The notes under the pieces were generated by a model. It was given only the letters and a program-made list of their open reading frames with translations, searched no databases and was not told the DNA's origin. A stretch of DNA of 64,000 bases from Thermasporomyces sp036564245 (GTDB lineage: Bacteria > Actinomycetota > Actinomycetes > Propionibacteriales > Actinopolymorphaceae): positions 112,418 to 176,417 of the forward strand of contig DATCKU010000027.1 in NCBI GenBank assembly GCA_036564245.1. The letters run 5' to 3'. Both the position numbers and the translations under genes were made by a program. Of this stretch, positions 45,778-54,161 are shown in pieces; the first letter of the stretch is position 1; every line of letters starts with the position of its first letter.

Positions 45778-46323
45778 GTGCATTTCAACCATTACGGCGG
45801 ATCCGCGGCACAGCTCGCCACGGCGCTGGTCAACTACTGCAACGCGGAAGCGAGCGACGACCCGGGTCCCATGCGCGCGCTGCTGGTCGCACACGACGTC
45901 GACGTCGACGGGCTGACTCCGGCGCAGGTTCGCGAGCTGCGCGCGTGGGCAGACGCTCTGCGCAAGGCGTACGGCCACACCTCTCTCGACGAGCAAGTCG
46001 CCGTGGTCAACGCGCTGCTCGAGGCAGGAGCCAGCAAACCGTTCGTCAGCCGGCATGGCGGTCGCACCCCGCACCTGCACTACTTCCCTGAAGCCTCGAA
46101 CGTCGACGTCGTGATCCGGGTCAAGGCACAGACGGCAGCCGGCCTGGCCCATGCGCTGTGCGACGCCGGAGGCGAGCGACTCGGTCGCTGCGCTCGCGAC
46201 GACTGCGAAACGGTCTTCCTCGACACCTCACGTAACGGAAGGCGGCGGTTCTGCTCGTTGCGCTGCGCGAACCGAGTCCGCGTGGCAAGCCACCGCCGGC
46301 GGCGCGCCACCGCCGACCGTTAG
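45778..46323 (+). CDS. CGNR zinc-finger transcriptional regulator (ABATE domain)
   Basis: 181 residues. The N-terminal ABATE-type domain begins VHFNHYGGSAAQLATALVN, the usual family start. The C-terminal CGNR finger reads RCARDDCETVFLDTSRNGRR followed by RFCSLRCANRVRV, four cysteines for zinc and the variant CANR for the CGNR signature, then a basic DNA-binding tail. I set the start at a GTG that gives the family N-terminus; an upstream ATG 14 codons earlier gives a Cys-rich non-family extension. No clear Shine-Dalgarno site precedes the GTG, so it may be leaderless. Targets are unknown. Confidence 0.86.
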   Translation: MHFNHYGGSAAQLATALVNYCNAEASDDPGPMRALLVAHDVDVDGLTPAQVRELRAWADALRKAYGHTSLDEQVAVVNALLEAGASKPFVSRHGGRTPHLHYFPEASNVDVVIRVKAQTAAGLAHALCDAGGERLGRCARDDCETVFLDTSRNGRRRFCSLRCANRVRVASHRRRRATADR

Positions 46324-46418
46324 CCACAGGCAGACTGTCCCTTGCGCAACGACCTGGCTCAGACCGCGCCCTGGCTCGGGAGGCACGCCGCTCCCTGCAT
46401 ACGTTCTGGCCCGCGCGG

Positions 46419-48470
46419 CTATCTGCGCCGTGCCGGAGGCTGGCCGCCCGCTGGAGGACGGCCCGGACCACCTCGTCGTACCCAGCCCGGCACGCTGACC
46501 ACACGCTCGGCCCGCCGTTCGGCGATCTCCGACGACCGCAGCTGATACGGCACGCTCGTCACCATCACACCGGGTGTGAACAGCAGGCGCCCCTTCAACC
46601 GCAACGCACTCTGGTTGTGCAACAGGTGCTCCCACCAGTGGCCCACGACGTACTCGGGGATGTAGACCGTGACCACGTCGCGTGGGCTCGTTCGCCTGAT
46701 GTTGCGGATGTAGTCCACGATCGGTCGGGTGATCTCGCGGTACGGCGAGGCGAGCACCTTGAGCGGCACTGGGATGTCGCGACGGTCCCACTCGTCCACG
46801 AGCTTGCTGGTCTCAGCCGGGTCCACGTCGACCGTCAGAGCCTCCAGCACGTCGGGCCGCGTCGCCCGGGCGAATGCCAAGGCGCGCAACGCCGGCTTGT
46901 GCAGCTTCGAGACCAGCACGACAGCATGGACCTTCGACGGCAGCGTGAGATCCTCGCCGACGTCCAGTGCGAGCTCCGACGCCACACCGTCGTAGTGCTT
47001 GCGGATGCCCCGCATCAGGAGGAAGAGCGAAGCCATGGCGAGGATCGAGATCCACGCGCCTTGGGTGAACTTCGTCACCAGCACGACGAGCAGGACGATC
47101 CCGGTCACGGTCAGACCGAAACCGTTGATCAACCGGCTCCGATGCATGCGCCGACGCACGGCCGGGTTCTGCTCCGTCTGGAGCAAACGCGTCCAGTGGC
47201 GCACCATCCCGGTCTGGCTGATCGTGAACGAGACGAAGACACCGACGATGTAGAGCTGGATCAGCGCGGTGACCGCGGCGTCGAACGCCACGATGAGCAG
47301 GATCGCGAAGCCTGCCAGCAGGATGATGCCGTTGCTGTAAGCCAGGCGGTCACCTCGTGTGTACAGCTGGCGCGGCATGTATCCATCCCGTGCCAGGATC
47401 GAGCCCAGCACAGGGAAGCCGTTGAAGGACGTGTTCGCGGCGAGCACGAGGATGATTCCGGTGGTTGCCGCCACGAAGTAGAAGCCCGGAACGAAGCCGT
47501 CGAACACCGCGGCCGCGATCTGCGTGATCACCGGATCCTGGTGATAGTTCGGGCCTACCGGTTGACCGTTGGGCCGGATCAGCTGGGTTGCGGGCTCGGC
47601 TGCCACGCGTACGTGTGTCAGGTTGGCCAGGATCACCACGCTCAACGCCATGGTCACCGCGATCGCACCGAGCACAGCGAGCGTGGTCGCAGCGTTGCGC
47701 CCTTTCGGTTTGCGAAACGCCGGAACTCCATTGCTGATCGACTCGATACCGGTCAGCGTCGCGCAACCCGACGCGAACGCCCGCAAGAGCAGGAACGCGA
47801 TCGCAAGACCCGCGAGGCCTTCCTCGAATCCAGGCTGGGGTACGAGGTGGAACGTCGCCGTCCTGGCAGGCGGGAGCTCGCCGGCGACGTAGCGGACGAA
47901 CCCCACCAACGCCATGCCCAAGATGGCAACCATGAACGAGTACGCGAGGCTTGCGAAGATCCTGCCCGACTCGCGCACACCCCGCAGGTTCATCACCATC
48001 AAAAAGAGCGTCGCCCCGATCGCCACGGGCACCTGACGACCCTGCAGCGCCGGGATGGCGGTCGCCGCGTATTGGGCGGCCGACGAGATCGACACCGCCA
48101 CGGTCAGCACGTAGTCGACCATGAGCGCGCTGGCCACGGTCAGCGCGGCGGTGGTCCCTAGGTTCGTGGTGGCGACCTCGTAGTCACCGCCGCCCGACTG
48201 GTAGGCCTGCACGTTCTGCCGGTACGACGCGATCACGGCCAGCATGACGACAGCGATCAGGATCGCGATCTTCCAGGAGAACGCGTAGGCCGCCACGCCA
48301 GCGATCGAGAGCATGAGGAAGATCTCGTCCGGCGAGTACGCCACACTCGACAAGGGGTCGCTCGCAAACACCGGCAAGGCGGTGCGCTTCGGTAGCAGCG
48401 TCTGCGGGAGCTGGGTGCTGCGTAGCTTGCGTCCGACCAGCAGACGCTTGGCGAAGTCGCCGATATCCAC
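46419..48470 (-). CDS. APC-superfamily potassium transporter (KimA/Kup-like)
   Basis: 683 residues with about 12 membrane helices, then a cytoplasmic domain of about 190 residues. The N-terminus LPKRTALPVFASDPLSSVAY, and SYRQNVQAYQSGGGDYEVAT, TGIESISNGVPAFRKPKGRN and RGIRKHYDGVASELALDV mark the KimA-like branch of the APC superfamily, high-affinity potassium importers. The soluble tail (SKVHAVVLVSKLHKPALRAL) resembles a stress-protein-like nucleotide fold. Two TrkA-type regulatory subunits are encoded divergently, the expected partner set, so potassium uptake is the best call. Annotations as amino-acid permease are common for this family. Confidence 0.85.
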   Translation of the reverse strand: MDIGDFAKRLLVGRKLRSTQLPQTLLPKRTALPVFASDPLSSVAYSPDEIFLMLSIAGVAAYAFSWKIAILIAVVMLAVIASYRQNVQAYQSGGGDYEVATTNLGTTAALTVASALMVDYVLTVAVSISSAAQYAATAIPALQGRQVPVAIGATLFLMVMNLRGVRESGRIFASLAYSFMVAILGMALVGFVRYVAGELPPARTATFHLVPQPGFEEGLAGLAIAFLLLRAFASGCATLTGIESISNGVPAFRKPKGRNAATTLAVLGAIAVTMALSVVILANLTHVRVAAEPATQLIRPNGQPVGPNYHQDPVITQIAAAVFDGFVPGFYFVAATTGIILVLAANTSFNGFPVLGSILARDGYMPRQLYTRGDRLAYSNGIILLAGFAILLIVAFDAAVTALIQLYIVGVFVSFTISQTGMVRHWTRLLQTEQNPAVRRRMHRSRLINGFGLTVTGIVLLVVLVTKFTQGAWISILAMASLFLLMRGIRKHYDGVASELALDVGEDLTLPSKVHAVVLVSKLHKPALRALAFARATRPDVLEALTVDVDPAETSKLVDEWDRRDIPVPLKVLASPYREITRPIVDYIRNIRRTSPRDVVTVYIPEYVVGHWWEHLLHNQSALRLKGRLLFTPGVMVTSVPYQLRSSEIAERRAERVVSVPGWVRRGGPGRPPAGGQPPARRR

Positions 48471-48816
48471 GGCATGGATGCTAGAGGTACGGCACGACGC
48501 TGGCCCGGTTGCCTCGACGAGGCGTGATCACATCACTCCTCGCTGAATGACCAGGCGCGGCGGGTAGGCGCTCGCCCTGGTACGTGCCAGCGCCCAGCGC
48601 GGCGAGCACAGTACCGCGTTCGGCTGGCCTCCCCAGCGCGGCTCCCAGCCGTACCACCGGATGTTCCTGCGGTGTAGCGTCTGAATATGGGCGGTCGGAT
48701 GCGACGCCACGGCTGATTTCGGTCGTACACCTCACGTAACGAAATCACGGGAAGATCGAAAACCGAAGCGCACGACGCGGATCTGCCAAAGGTACGGATG
48801 CTGGAAGAAGGACACC
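48471..48816. other. Divergent control region of the potassium genes
   Basis: 346 bases between the transporter (minus) and trkA (plus). It contains several GC-rich inverted segments and one minus-strand open frame (48528-48710) of 60 codons with high third-position GC and five tryptophans. That frame might be a small protein or only the shadow of a structured RNA. I could not match the conserved cores of the ydaO-type c-di-AMP riboswitch. Promoters for both genes must be here. Confidence 0.4.
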
Positions 48817-49482
48817 GTGCACATCGTGATCATGGGGTGCGGGCGCGTCGGCTCGACCCTCGCACACAGTCTTGAGGACCGCGGGCACTCGGTTGCCGTC
48901 GTCGACAAGGAGCCGGCCGCGTTCCGCCGGCTGGGGCCGAGCTTTGCCGGTCGGACCGTGACCGGGATGGGCTTCGACCGGGACGTCCTGATCGAAGCCG
49001 GCATCGAGGAGGCCGGTGCGTTCGCGGCGGTTTCGAGCGGTGACAACTCGAACGTGCTCTCGGCGCGCATCGCGCGTGAGATCTTCCGGGTGGAGAACGT
49101 CGTCGCCCGCATCTACGACCCGGGCCGAGCGGAGGTCTACCAGCGCCTCGGCATTCCGACCGTTGCCACCATCCCGTGGACCACACACCAGATCATCCGG
49201 CGACTGCTCCCCGAGGGGTCAGAGCCGGAGTGGCGGGACCCGACCGGCACGGTGCGTCTGGCCGAGATTCACATCGACCGCTCCTGGGTCGGCCATCGGG
49301 TCAGCGAGCTGGAACGCACGTCTGGTGCCCGGGTAGCCTTCCTCACCCGCCTCGGCGAGGGTCTGCTGCCGGCACCCGACACCGTCGTACAGGACGGTGA
49401 CCTGGTCCATGTGATCATGCGGGAAGGCACTGTCGACAAGGTAGAGGCCGCGTTCGCCGCCGGGCCGCCGGAGGAGCTCTAG
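48817..49482 (+). CDS. trkA: TrkA-family potassium uptake regulatory subunit (CeoB-like)
   Basis: 221 residues: an N-terminal Rossmann RCK domain with HIVIMGCGRVGSTLAHSL, HSVAVVDKEPAAF and a C-terminal TrkA_C domain (LAEIHIDRSWVGHRVSELE). It binds NAD(H) or ATP and gates potassium channels or transporters. The GTG start gives a standard N-terminus. It is immediately followed, with no gap, by a second TrkA gene, a pair known as ceoB-ceoC in mycobacteria. It is divergent from the KimA-like gene, so joint control is likely. Confidence 0.92.
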   Translation: MHIVIMGCGRVGSTLAHSLEDRGHSVAVVDKEPAAFRRLGPSFAGRTVTGMGFDRDVLIEAGIEEAGAFAAVSSGDNSNVLSARIAREIFRVENVVARIYDPGRAEVYQRLGIPTVATIPWTTHQIIRRLLPEGSEPEWRDPTGTVRLAEIHIDRSWVGHRVSELERTSGARVAFLTRLGEGLLPAPDTVVQDGDLVHVIMREGTVDKVEAAFAAGPPEEL

Positions 49483-50175
49483 ATGCGTGTCGTCATCGCG
49501 GGGGCCGGGAACGTTGGCCGGTCCATCGCCAGCGAGCTGGTCGAGAACGACCACGACGTTCTTCTGATCGATCGGGATCCGGACGCGTTGAAGGTGGAGA
49601 CGGTCCCGGACGCCGAATGGCTGCTCGCGGATGCATGTGAGCTGGCCACTCTGGACGAGGCCGCACTGCACCGCTGTGACGTCGTGATCGCCGCCTCGGG
49701 CGATGACAAGGTGAACCTCGTCGTTTCCCTGCTCGCCAAGACCGAGTTCGGCGTGCCACGCGTCGTCGCACGGGTCAATCACCCGAAGAACGAGTGGATG
49801 TTCAACGAGTCCTGGGGTGTCGACGTCGCCGTCTCGACGCCGCGGATCATGGCGGCGCTGGTCGAGGAAGCCGTGACGGTCGGCGACCTGGTGCGCCTGT
49901 TCACGTTCCGACAGGGCGAGGCGAACCTCGTCGAGTTGACCCTGCCCGAAAACTCCACGGCCATCGGTCGTCGGGTCCAGGACGTCTCGTGGCCACCGGA
50001 CACGACGCTGGTCACCATCGTGCGCTCCGGGCGTGTGCTCGTACCGACTGGTGAGACTCCGCTCGAGGGGCACGACGAGCTGGTCTTCGTTGCGGTACCC
50101 GAGCGCGAGAAGGAGCTTCAGGAGCTCCTCGCCCCGCATGCGGGCCTTCACCACTCCGAAGACCGGCAAGGCTAA
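49483..50175 (+). CDS. TrkA-family potassium uptake regulatory subunit (CeoC-like)
   Basis: 230 residues, second RCK/TrkA_C protein of the pair. RVVIAGAGNVGRSIASELVE is the nucleotide loop, DVLLIDRDPDALKVE its acidic end, and VELTLPENSTAIGRRVQDV starts the TrkA_C domain. The ATG follows the stop of the first gene directly, so translation is coupled. The two subunits probably form a heteromeric gating ring for the divergent KimA-like transporter or another potassium channel. Function as potassium regulator is known for the family; the partner here is inferred. Confidence 0.92.
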   Translation: MRVVIAGAGNVGRSIASELVENDHDVLLIDRDPDALKVETVPDAEWLLADACELATLDEAALHRCDVVIAASGDDKVNLVVSLLAKTEFGVPRVVARVNHPKNEWMFNESWGVDVAVSTPRIMAALVEEAVTVGDLVRLFTFRQGEANLVELTLPENSTAIGRRVQDVSWPPDTTLVTIVRSGRVLVPTGETPLEGHDELVFVAVPEREKELQELLAPHAGLHHSEDRQG

Positions 50176-50178
50176 AGG

Positions 50179-50246
50179 GGCCAGGCAGTCCAGGTCTGGT
50201 CACGGACAGCTGCGGCGACCTGCGGCAGCTACCAGGAGCCCTGGCC
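50179..50246. terminator. Possible branched terminator between trkA genes and DUF3159
   Basis: GGCCAGG (50179-50185) pairs with CCTGGCC (50240-50246), and AGCTGC (50208-50213) with GCAGCT (50225-50230) inside it. They lie between convergent genes. Without a T-run the assignment is only a suggestion. Confidence 0.35.
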
Positions 50247-50282
50247 GGCGTCTCTCTAGCCGCCGTCCCTCTCGCCGACGTC

Positions 50283-51008
50283 TTACGATCGACCCCGAGC
50301 TTGGGCCAGCTTGTCGGCCGCCTTCTTGACCTCCGACCAGTGGGCGCGCGGCACCGATCCTTTGACGACCACGTAGGTGAGCCACAGCACGAGCAGCCAC
50401 AACGGCCAACCCAGGGCCACCCGTGCCACCCCGAGTGCGACCACCTCGCCCATGAGGTAGAGGGGTGTCTGCACAGCCAGCTTGACTGCGAAGAAGCCGA
50501 CCCACAGCCAGCCGGCACGCATGAAGGCCCGCAGCAGCAACGGATCCTGTCGCCACGACGTACCCCACCCTGCGGCCAGCCCGACCACGAGGCCGATCAG
50601 CGGCCAGCGCAGGACCTGGCCGGCCAGGTAGGCCACCAGATAGCCCGCATTGATGAAGAGCCCGGGGAGGTAGAAGTTCTCGGCCTTGCCAGTGGCGTTC
50701 GCGATCATCGCCGCGATCGCCACTCCGATGAAGCCGCCCACGACGTTCTGCAGCGGGTCTCGGCGAACCAGTCGGACGAGTGCGAACAGCCCACCGAGCG
50801 TGAGGGCGACAACCAGGGCCAGCCTGAGGTTGTGCCCGAAAGCCGTGTAGACGATGACGAATCCGAGCCCCGGCAGCCCGGCATCGAGGAGGCCACCCCA
50901 CCCACCGAACGCACGCACCAACGAGAAGCCGGCACCGTCGTCGGCAGGCGGATCTGCATGATTCGTCGCTTCCGTCACGTTCGGCGACTCGGCTTGCTCA
51001 TCGGTCAC
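50283..51008 (-). CDS. DUF3159 integral membrane protein
   Basis: 241 residues with about six membrane helices after an acidic N-terminus. SLVRAFGGWGGLLDAGLPGL and VKLAVQTPLYLMGEVVALGVAR are conserved stretches. The family is confined to actinobacteria and its job is unknown; it is nearly always placed next to an OB-fold protein, DUF3710 and dut as here. The start is GTG and overlaps the OB-fold gene by 11 bases. The C-terminal helix ends with a basic tail SEVKKAADKLAQARGRS. Confidence 0.9.
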   Translation of the reverse strand: MTDEQAESPNVTEATNHADPPADDGAGFSLVRAFGGWGGLLDAGLPGLGFVIVYTAFGHNLRLALVVALTLGGLFALVRLVRRDPLQNVVGGFIGVAIAAMIANATGKAENFYLPGLFINAGYLVAYLAGQVLRWPLIGLVVGLAAGWGTSWRQDPLLLRAFMRAGWLWVGFFAVKLAVQTPLYLMGEVVALGVARVALGWPLWLLVLWLTYVVVKGSVPRAHWSEVKKAADKLAQARGRS

Positions 51009-51423
51009 GAGGGTTCTCCATCGGGCGAAGTTCGTACCTGGGGTTGTACATCACCTTGTGGCCGTTGTGGGTGGCGATGCGGCCATGCGCCACGAGGCTT
51101 CGGCCGGGCTCGATGCCCGCGATACGGCGTCGCCCGAGCCAGACCAGCATGACCGATCCCGAACCGTCGTACAGCTCAGCAACCAGGGAAGGCGTGCCTC
51201 CCTTGGGCCGCAACGTGACCGTTCGGAGGGTCCCACAGATCTCCACCTGCTCGCGGTCTGCGCACCGGCTGATCGGTGTGTACCCAGATTGCAGGACGTC
51301 TTCCTGCAGCTCGGCCGCCTCGATGGCATCCTGGCTGCTGGTCAACCGCGACAGTGCTCGACGTAACAGTCCGGCTGGCGAACGTTTCGCGTTACCACGC
51401 TCGCCGGTTCCCATCATGTTCAC
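50998..51423 (-). CDS. OB-fold nucleic-acid-binding protein
   Basis: 141 residues with a single OB-fold: REQVEICGTLRTVTLRPKGG, LVAELYDGSGSVMLVWLGRR and GRSLVAHGRIATHNGHKVM, the five-strand barrel of tRNA-anti-codon-type OB domains. The N-terminal helix region is basic (RSPAGLLRRALSRLTSSQ). Single-stranded DNA or RNA binding is likely; the target is unknown. It is the second gene of the dut-DUF3710-OB-DUF3159 cluster. GTG or a nearby ATG could be the start. Confidence 0.87.
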   Translation of the reverse strand: MNMMGTGERGNAKRSPAGLLRRALSRLTSSQDAIEAAELQEDVLQSGYTPISRCADREQVEICGTLRTVTLRPKGGTPSLVAELYDGSGSVMLVWLGRRRIAGIEPGRSLVAHGRIATHNGHKVMYNPRYELRPMENPRDR

Positions 51424-51566
51424 CCGCCCACCAGGCTTTGGTCATGCGTCGCAGCGTACCGCCGCTTCCCGACTCCGACAGATCCGGCAGGCATGCGCCC
51501 GACCACAGTGCGCTTTCACCCACATATGAGGCCTGGCGACCGTTTTCCGGCGATGATCGGATGTGC

Positions 51567-52280
51567 TCAGCCCGCCGCCACGCGTCGTGCCGACTCCGGC
51601 AGCTTGAGCGGGATCATGTCGCGCGGCGCCATCGGACCCCTCCCGCGCACGACAACCACGTCGGACAGCACTGCCTGCAACGGCCCGGCCGACCGTGGGT
51701 CGAGTGCGGCCCGCCCGATGAACGTCCCGCGCAGGAACCAGCGCGGACCGTCGATCCCCACGATGCGGGAGGCCTGGGTGCCCGCCTGCCCGTCCGGCGT
51801 CTGGCTCGGAACCACGACCGTTATCTCCGGACCGTGCGGTCCGGTCCGCTCGGTCACCACCCCGCCTCGACGCGTGGTCTCCTGCGCGATCTCGCGTCGG
51901 ATCTCGTCCCAGAGCCCACTGCTGCGAGGTGCCGCGAACGCCCGCAGCTCGAGCGCCGAGTCGTTGTGGACGAGCAGGGCGGCCACGACGGTCCGCGACG
52001 CCTCGTCGACCTGCAGCCGCAGCTCCACCCCCGGTTGAGGTCGGACGCGAAGCCCACCCAGGTCGATCCAGCCGCCGGCAGAGAGATCACCTTCGATCTC
52101 GTCAAGATCGTAGGGGCCAGGTCGGTTCGGAAGACGCAGCGGCGCAGGAGACGCTTCCCCGGGCAACCCGGCCGGCGGCTCCCCCTCGATCTCCTCGGGC
52201 GAGCGTCCTCGTCTCCTCCGGTCGTACCCATCGAGCTCGGACAGAGGTGGCTTCGTGGCACGTGCCTTACGGAAGATCAC
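51567..52280 (-). CDS. DUF3710 family protein
   Basis: 237 residues, soluble. The conserved actinobacterial domain shows GPYDLDEIEGDLSAGGWIDL, VELRLQVDEASRTVVAALLV and IVGIDGPRWFLRGTFIGRAA. The role is unknown; co-conservation with dut, an OB protein and DUF3159 suggests something in nucleotide or envelope upkeep. The GTG start is preceded by GGGGGAGGAAG; a longer ATG frame overlapping dut is not needed. It begins one base after the dut stop and so is likely coupled with it. Confidence 0.88.
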   Translation of the reverse strand: MIFRKARATKPPLSELDGYDRRRRGRSPEEIEGEPPAGLPGEASPAPLRLPNRPGPYDLDEIEGDLSAGGWIDLGGLRVRPQPGVELRLQVDEASRTVVAALLVHNDSALELRAFAAPRSSGLWDEIRREIAQETTRRGGVVTERTGPHGPEITVVVPSQTPDGQAGTQASRIVGIDGPRWFLRGTFIGRAALDPRSAGPLQAVLSDVVVVRGRGPMAPRDMIPLKLPESARRVAAG

Positions 52281-52281
52281 G

Positions 52282-52776
52282 TCAGCTTCCTCCCCCGGTG
52301 TCGACGCTGAGGTCACCGGCTTGGCCGAATCCACCGGTCGAGCCGTAGCCGGCAGCTCCTCGACTGGAGCCGGGCAGGCTTTCGACCTCGATGAAGCGCG
52401 CACGCTCGACGCGCTGGATCACCAGCTGGGCGATCCGGTCGCCCCGGCGTAGCTGCACCGGGTTTTCCGGGTCGTGATTCACCAAGACCACACACACCTC
52501 GCCGCGATAGCCGGCATCGACCGTGCCCGGAGCGTTGACGATCGACACCCCGCATCGAGCTGCGAGCCCTGACCTCGGATGGATGAACGCCGCATAACCG
52601 TCCGGCAGGGCGATGGCGATTCCGGTCGGGACCACCGCGCGCTCGCCCGGGCGGAGAGTGACGTCCACTCGGGTGACAAGGTCGGCGCCCGCGTCACCTG
52701 GATGAGCATATGACGGAATGGTGACGTCGGGGTCGAGACGCCGGATGAGAACCGGTACGTCATCGCTGCTGGTCAC
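52282..52776 (-). CDS. dut: Deoxyuridine 5'-triphosphate nucleotidohydrolase
   Basis: Splits dUTP to dUMP and pyrophosphate, keeping uracil out of DNA and feeding thymidylate synthesis. 164 residues, trimeric type. Five motifs are seen: HPGDAGADLVTR, a conserved GIAIALPDGYAAFI, HPRSGLAARCGV, IVNAPGTVDAGYRGEV, and RGDRIAQLVIQRVE, with the C-terminal Phe/Gly segment RGAAGYGSTGGFG. The start is GTG (TSSDDVPVLIRRLDP). It heads the DUF3710-OB-DUF3159 cluster. A longer upstream frame has no family character. Confidence 0.94.
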   Translation of the reverse strand: MTSSDDVPVLIRRLDPDVTIPSYAHPGDAGADLVTRVDVTLRPGERAVVPTGIAIALPDGYAAFIHPRSGLAARCGVSIVNAPGTVDAGYRGEVCVVLVNHDPENPVQLRRGDRIAQLVIQRVERARFIEVESLPGSSRGAAGYGSTGGFGQAGDLSVDTGGGS

Positions 52777-52979
52777 GGTGGCTGACCTTACCCGCCGGCA
52801 GCCCGCCCAGTCGCCACGAGGTCCCGCACCGCCTGGTCGCGAGCAGGCGGACTGGTCTCGCGGGAAATGCGTGGGGTCAATTCCCATGCCTCCGGCGGGT
52901 CGGCGTGGAACACTCGAAGCGGACGAATCCGATCGGCCGGGCAACCGCGCCGAACATCAAGAGCCGGAGGTCGGGCACG

Positions 52980-53264
52980 TTGGACGGGTCGAAAGTGGGC
53001 TGGCTGATCGTCCGCAGTGCGAGCACACTCGTCGCGGTCGCCGCGACCAAGAAGGTGATCGACGTGGGATGGCGCTTCGTCACCGGCGAGGACCCACCCA
53101 AGGAGCCTGAGGATCCGGATCTCACCTGGAAGCAGGCGGTCTCGTGGACGCTCGCCAGCGGCATCGGAATAGCGGTAGCTCGCCTCCTGGCAGGTCGACA
53201 AGCGGCCCGGATGTGGCGAAAGTGGACCGGACAGCTACCGCCCGGAATTCGTGCAGACGACTAG
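52980..53264 (+). CDS. DUF4235 membrane protein
   Basis: 94 residues. DUF4235 proteins are short actinobacterial membrane proteins of unknown role; seen here are KVGWLIVRSASTLVAVAATK, the segment VIDVGWRFVTGEDPPKEPED, and the second helix WTLASGIGIAVARLLAGRQA. The start is a TTG with GGAGG at an eight-base spacing, and gives the standard GxKVGW N-terminus. A GTG 75 bases upstream would add a non-family extension. It is divergent from dut and convergent with DUF4193, with a hairpin between the latter two. Confidence 0.82.
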   Translation: MDGSKVGWLIVRSASTLVAVAATKKVIDVGWRFVTGEDPPKEPEDPDLTWKQAVSWTLASGIGIAVARLLAGRQAARMWRKWTGQLPPGIRADD

Positions 53265-53307
53265 GTCACGTAGGAAGAGGATCGACGCAACGGCTTTTCG
53301 ACAGCGC

Positions 53308-53362
53308 GACAACCCGTCCGGTGCCGTGCGCCACGCCCAACGCACAGCACCGGACGTTTGTC
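53308..53362. terminator. Terminator hairpin between DUF4235 and DUF4193
   Basis: CGTCCGGTGC (53315-53324) pairs with GCACCGGACG (53347-53356), ten perfect base pairs, extended by GACAA/TTGTC outside with one bulge. The T-run TTTG after it is short. It stands between convergent genes and may stop both. Confidence 0.6.
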
Positions 53363-53402
53363 GAGCTTTCCGGCTGGATGTTCGCGAGCCAGCAATCAGC
53401 GC

Positions 53403-53702
53403 TCATGCCGCACAGTCGCGGCAGATCGGCTGGCCCTTCTTCTCGAACGCAAGCTGGCTCCGGTGGTGCACCAAGAAGCAGCTCGAGCACGTGAACTCGT
53501 CCGCCTGGCGGGGCAGCACCCGCACAGAAAGCTCTTCGTTGGACAGGTCAGCCCCCGGAAGCTCGAAAGTCTCGGCCACTTCGGCCTCGTCGAGGTCGAC
53601 CTTCCCGGAGTTCTTGTCCAAGCGCCGCGCCTTGAGCTCCTCGATACTGTCCTCTGAGAGCTCTTCGTCAGTCTTGCGTGGCGCGTCGTAGTCGGTGGCC
53701 AT
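53403..53702 (-). CDS. DUF4193 zinc-finger protein
   Basis: 99 residues, acidic in the first two thirds and then a zinc ribbon: DEFTCSSCFLVHHRSQLAFE and GQPICRDCAA, two CxxC knuckles. DUF4193 is an actinobacterial family; its start MATDYDAPRKTDEEL is highly conserved, which fixes the start ahead of a longer frame. It is thought to touch RNA polymerase or translation factors, but no function is established to my knowledge. The N-terminal half (DEELSEDSIEELKARRLDKN) is helical. Confidence 0.88.
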   Translation of the reverse strand: MATDYDAPRKTDEELSEDSIEELKARRLDKNSGKVDLDEAEVAETFELPGADLSNEELSVRVLPRQADEFTCSSCFLVHHRSQLAFEKKGQPICRDCAA

Positions 53703-54161
53703 CGTCCCTCTTTCCCCCTGGCTTGGCGGGTGTTGCGGTACGCACGTCCTTGTGCGCAAAGGCGGTGCCCCACGGTTCGGCCTGGACCGATCTCGGCACC
53801 CCTCTACACCTTCGTCGAGCACGTAACGCTTCACGGGCCCAAGTTGTGCCCGATCGCGGGCGGAGATTCTGCCCTACTCCGGCTCCTCGCGCTCGTACCC
53901 TTCGTCCGCGTGTCGCGGCGACCGATCAGCTCCCTGGACAACCTCCTGGCCAGGGCCGCTCAGTACGTCCTCGACCGCGCCCCGCCTGCCTTGCTGGCAG
54001 GTGAGAGGAGTGGTCGTCGATCCGCCCTCAGTTGCGCCATGACTCCGTGGAGTCACCGGCTTCTCGCCGCGTGCGCCCGGATCCTACCCCGACTGAAACC
54101 GAATCGTTCGGCGAGGATTGCCGGTTAGTCGGGTGAATCTGGCGGTACTTACCCTTGCTCT
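53703..54161. other. Divergent intergenic region, no gene seen
   Basis: 459 bases between DUF4193 and the ABC ATPase gene. Open frames on the plus strand (53678-54004 and 53730-54128) have no ribosome site and no family features. Promoters for both flanking genes must lie here. No hairpin or repeat stands out. Confidence 0.45.

Noticed and set aside
48471..48816. ydaO-type c-di-AMP riboswitch before the potassium transporter
   Set aside because: The expected conserved cores (such as GGGUGAAUCC and the CCGACAGCUAACCUCG-like segment) could not be found by eye on either strand; left as a search to run.
53730..54128. 132-codon plus-strand frame before the NatA-like gene
   Set aside because: No family character or ribosome site, and it covers the region where both divergent promoters must be.
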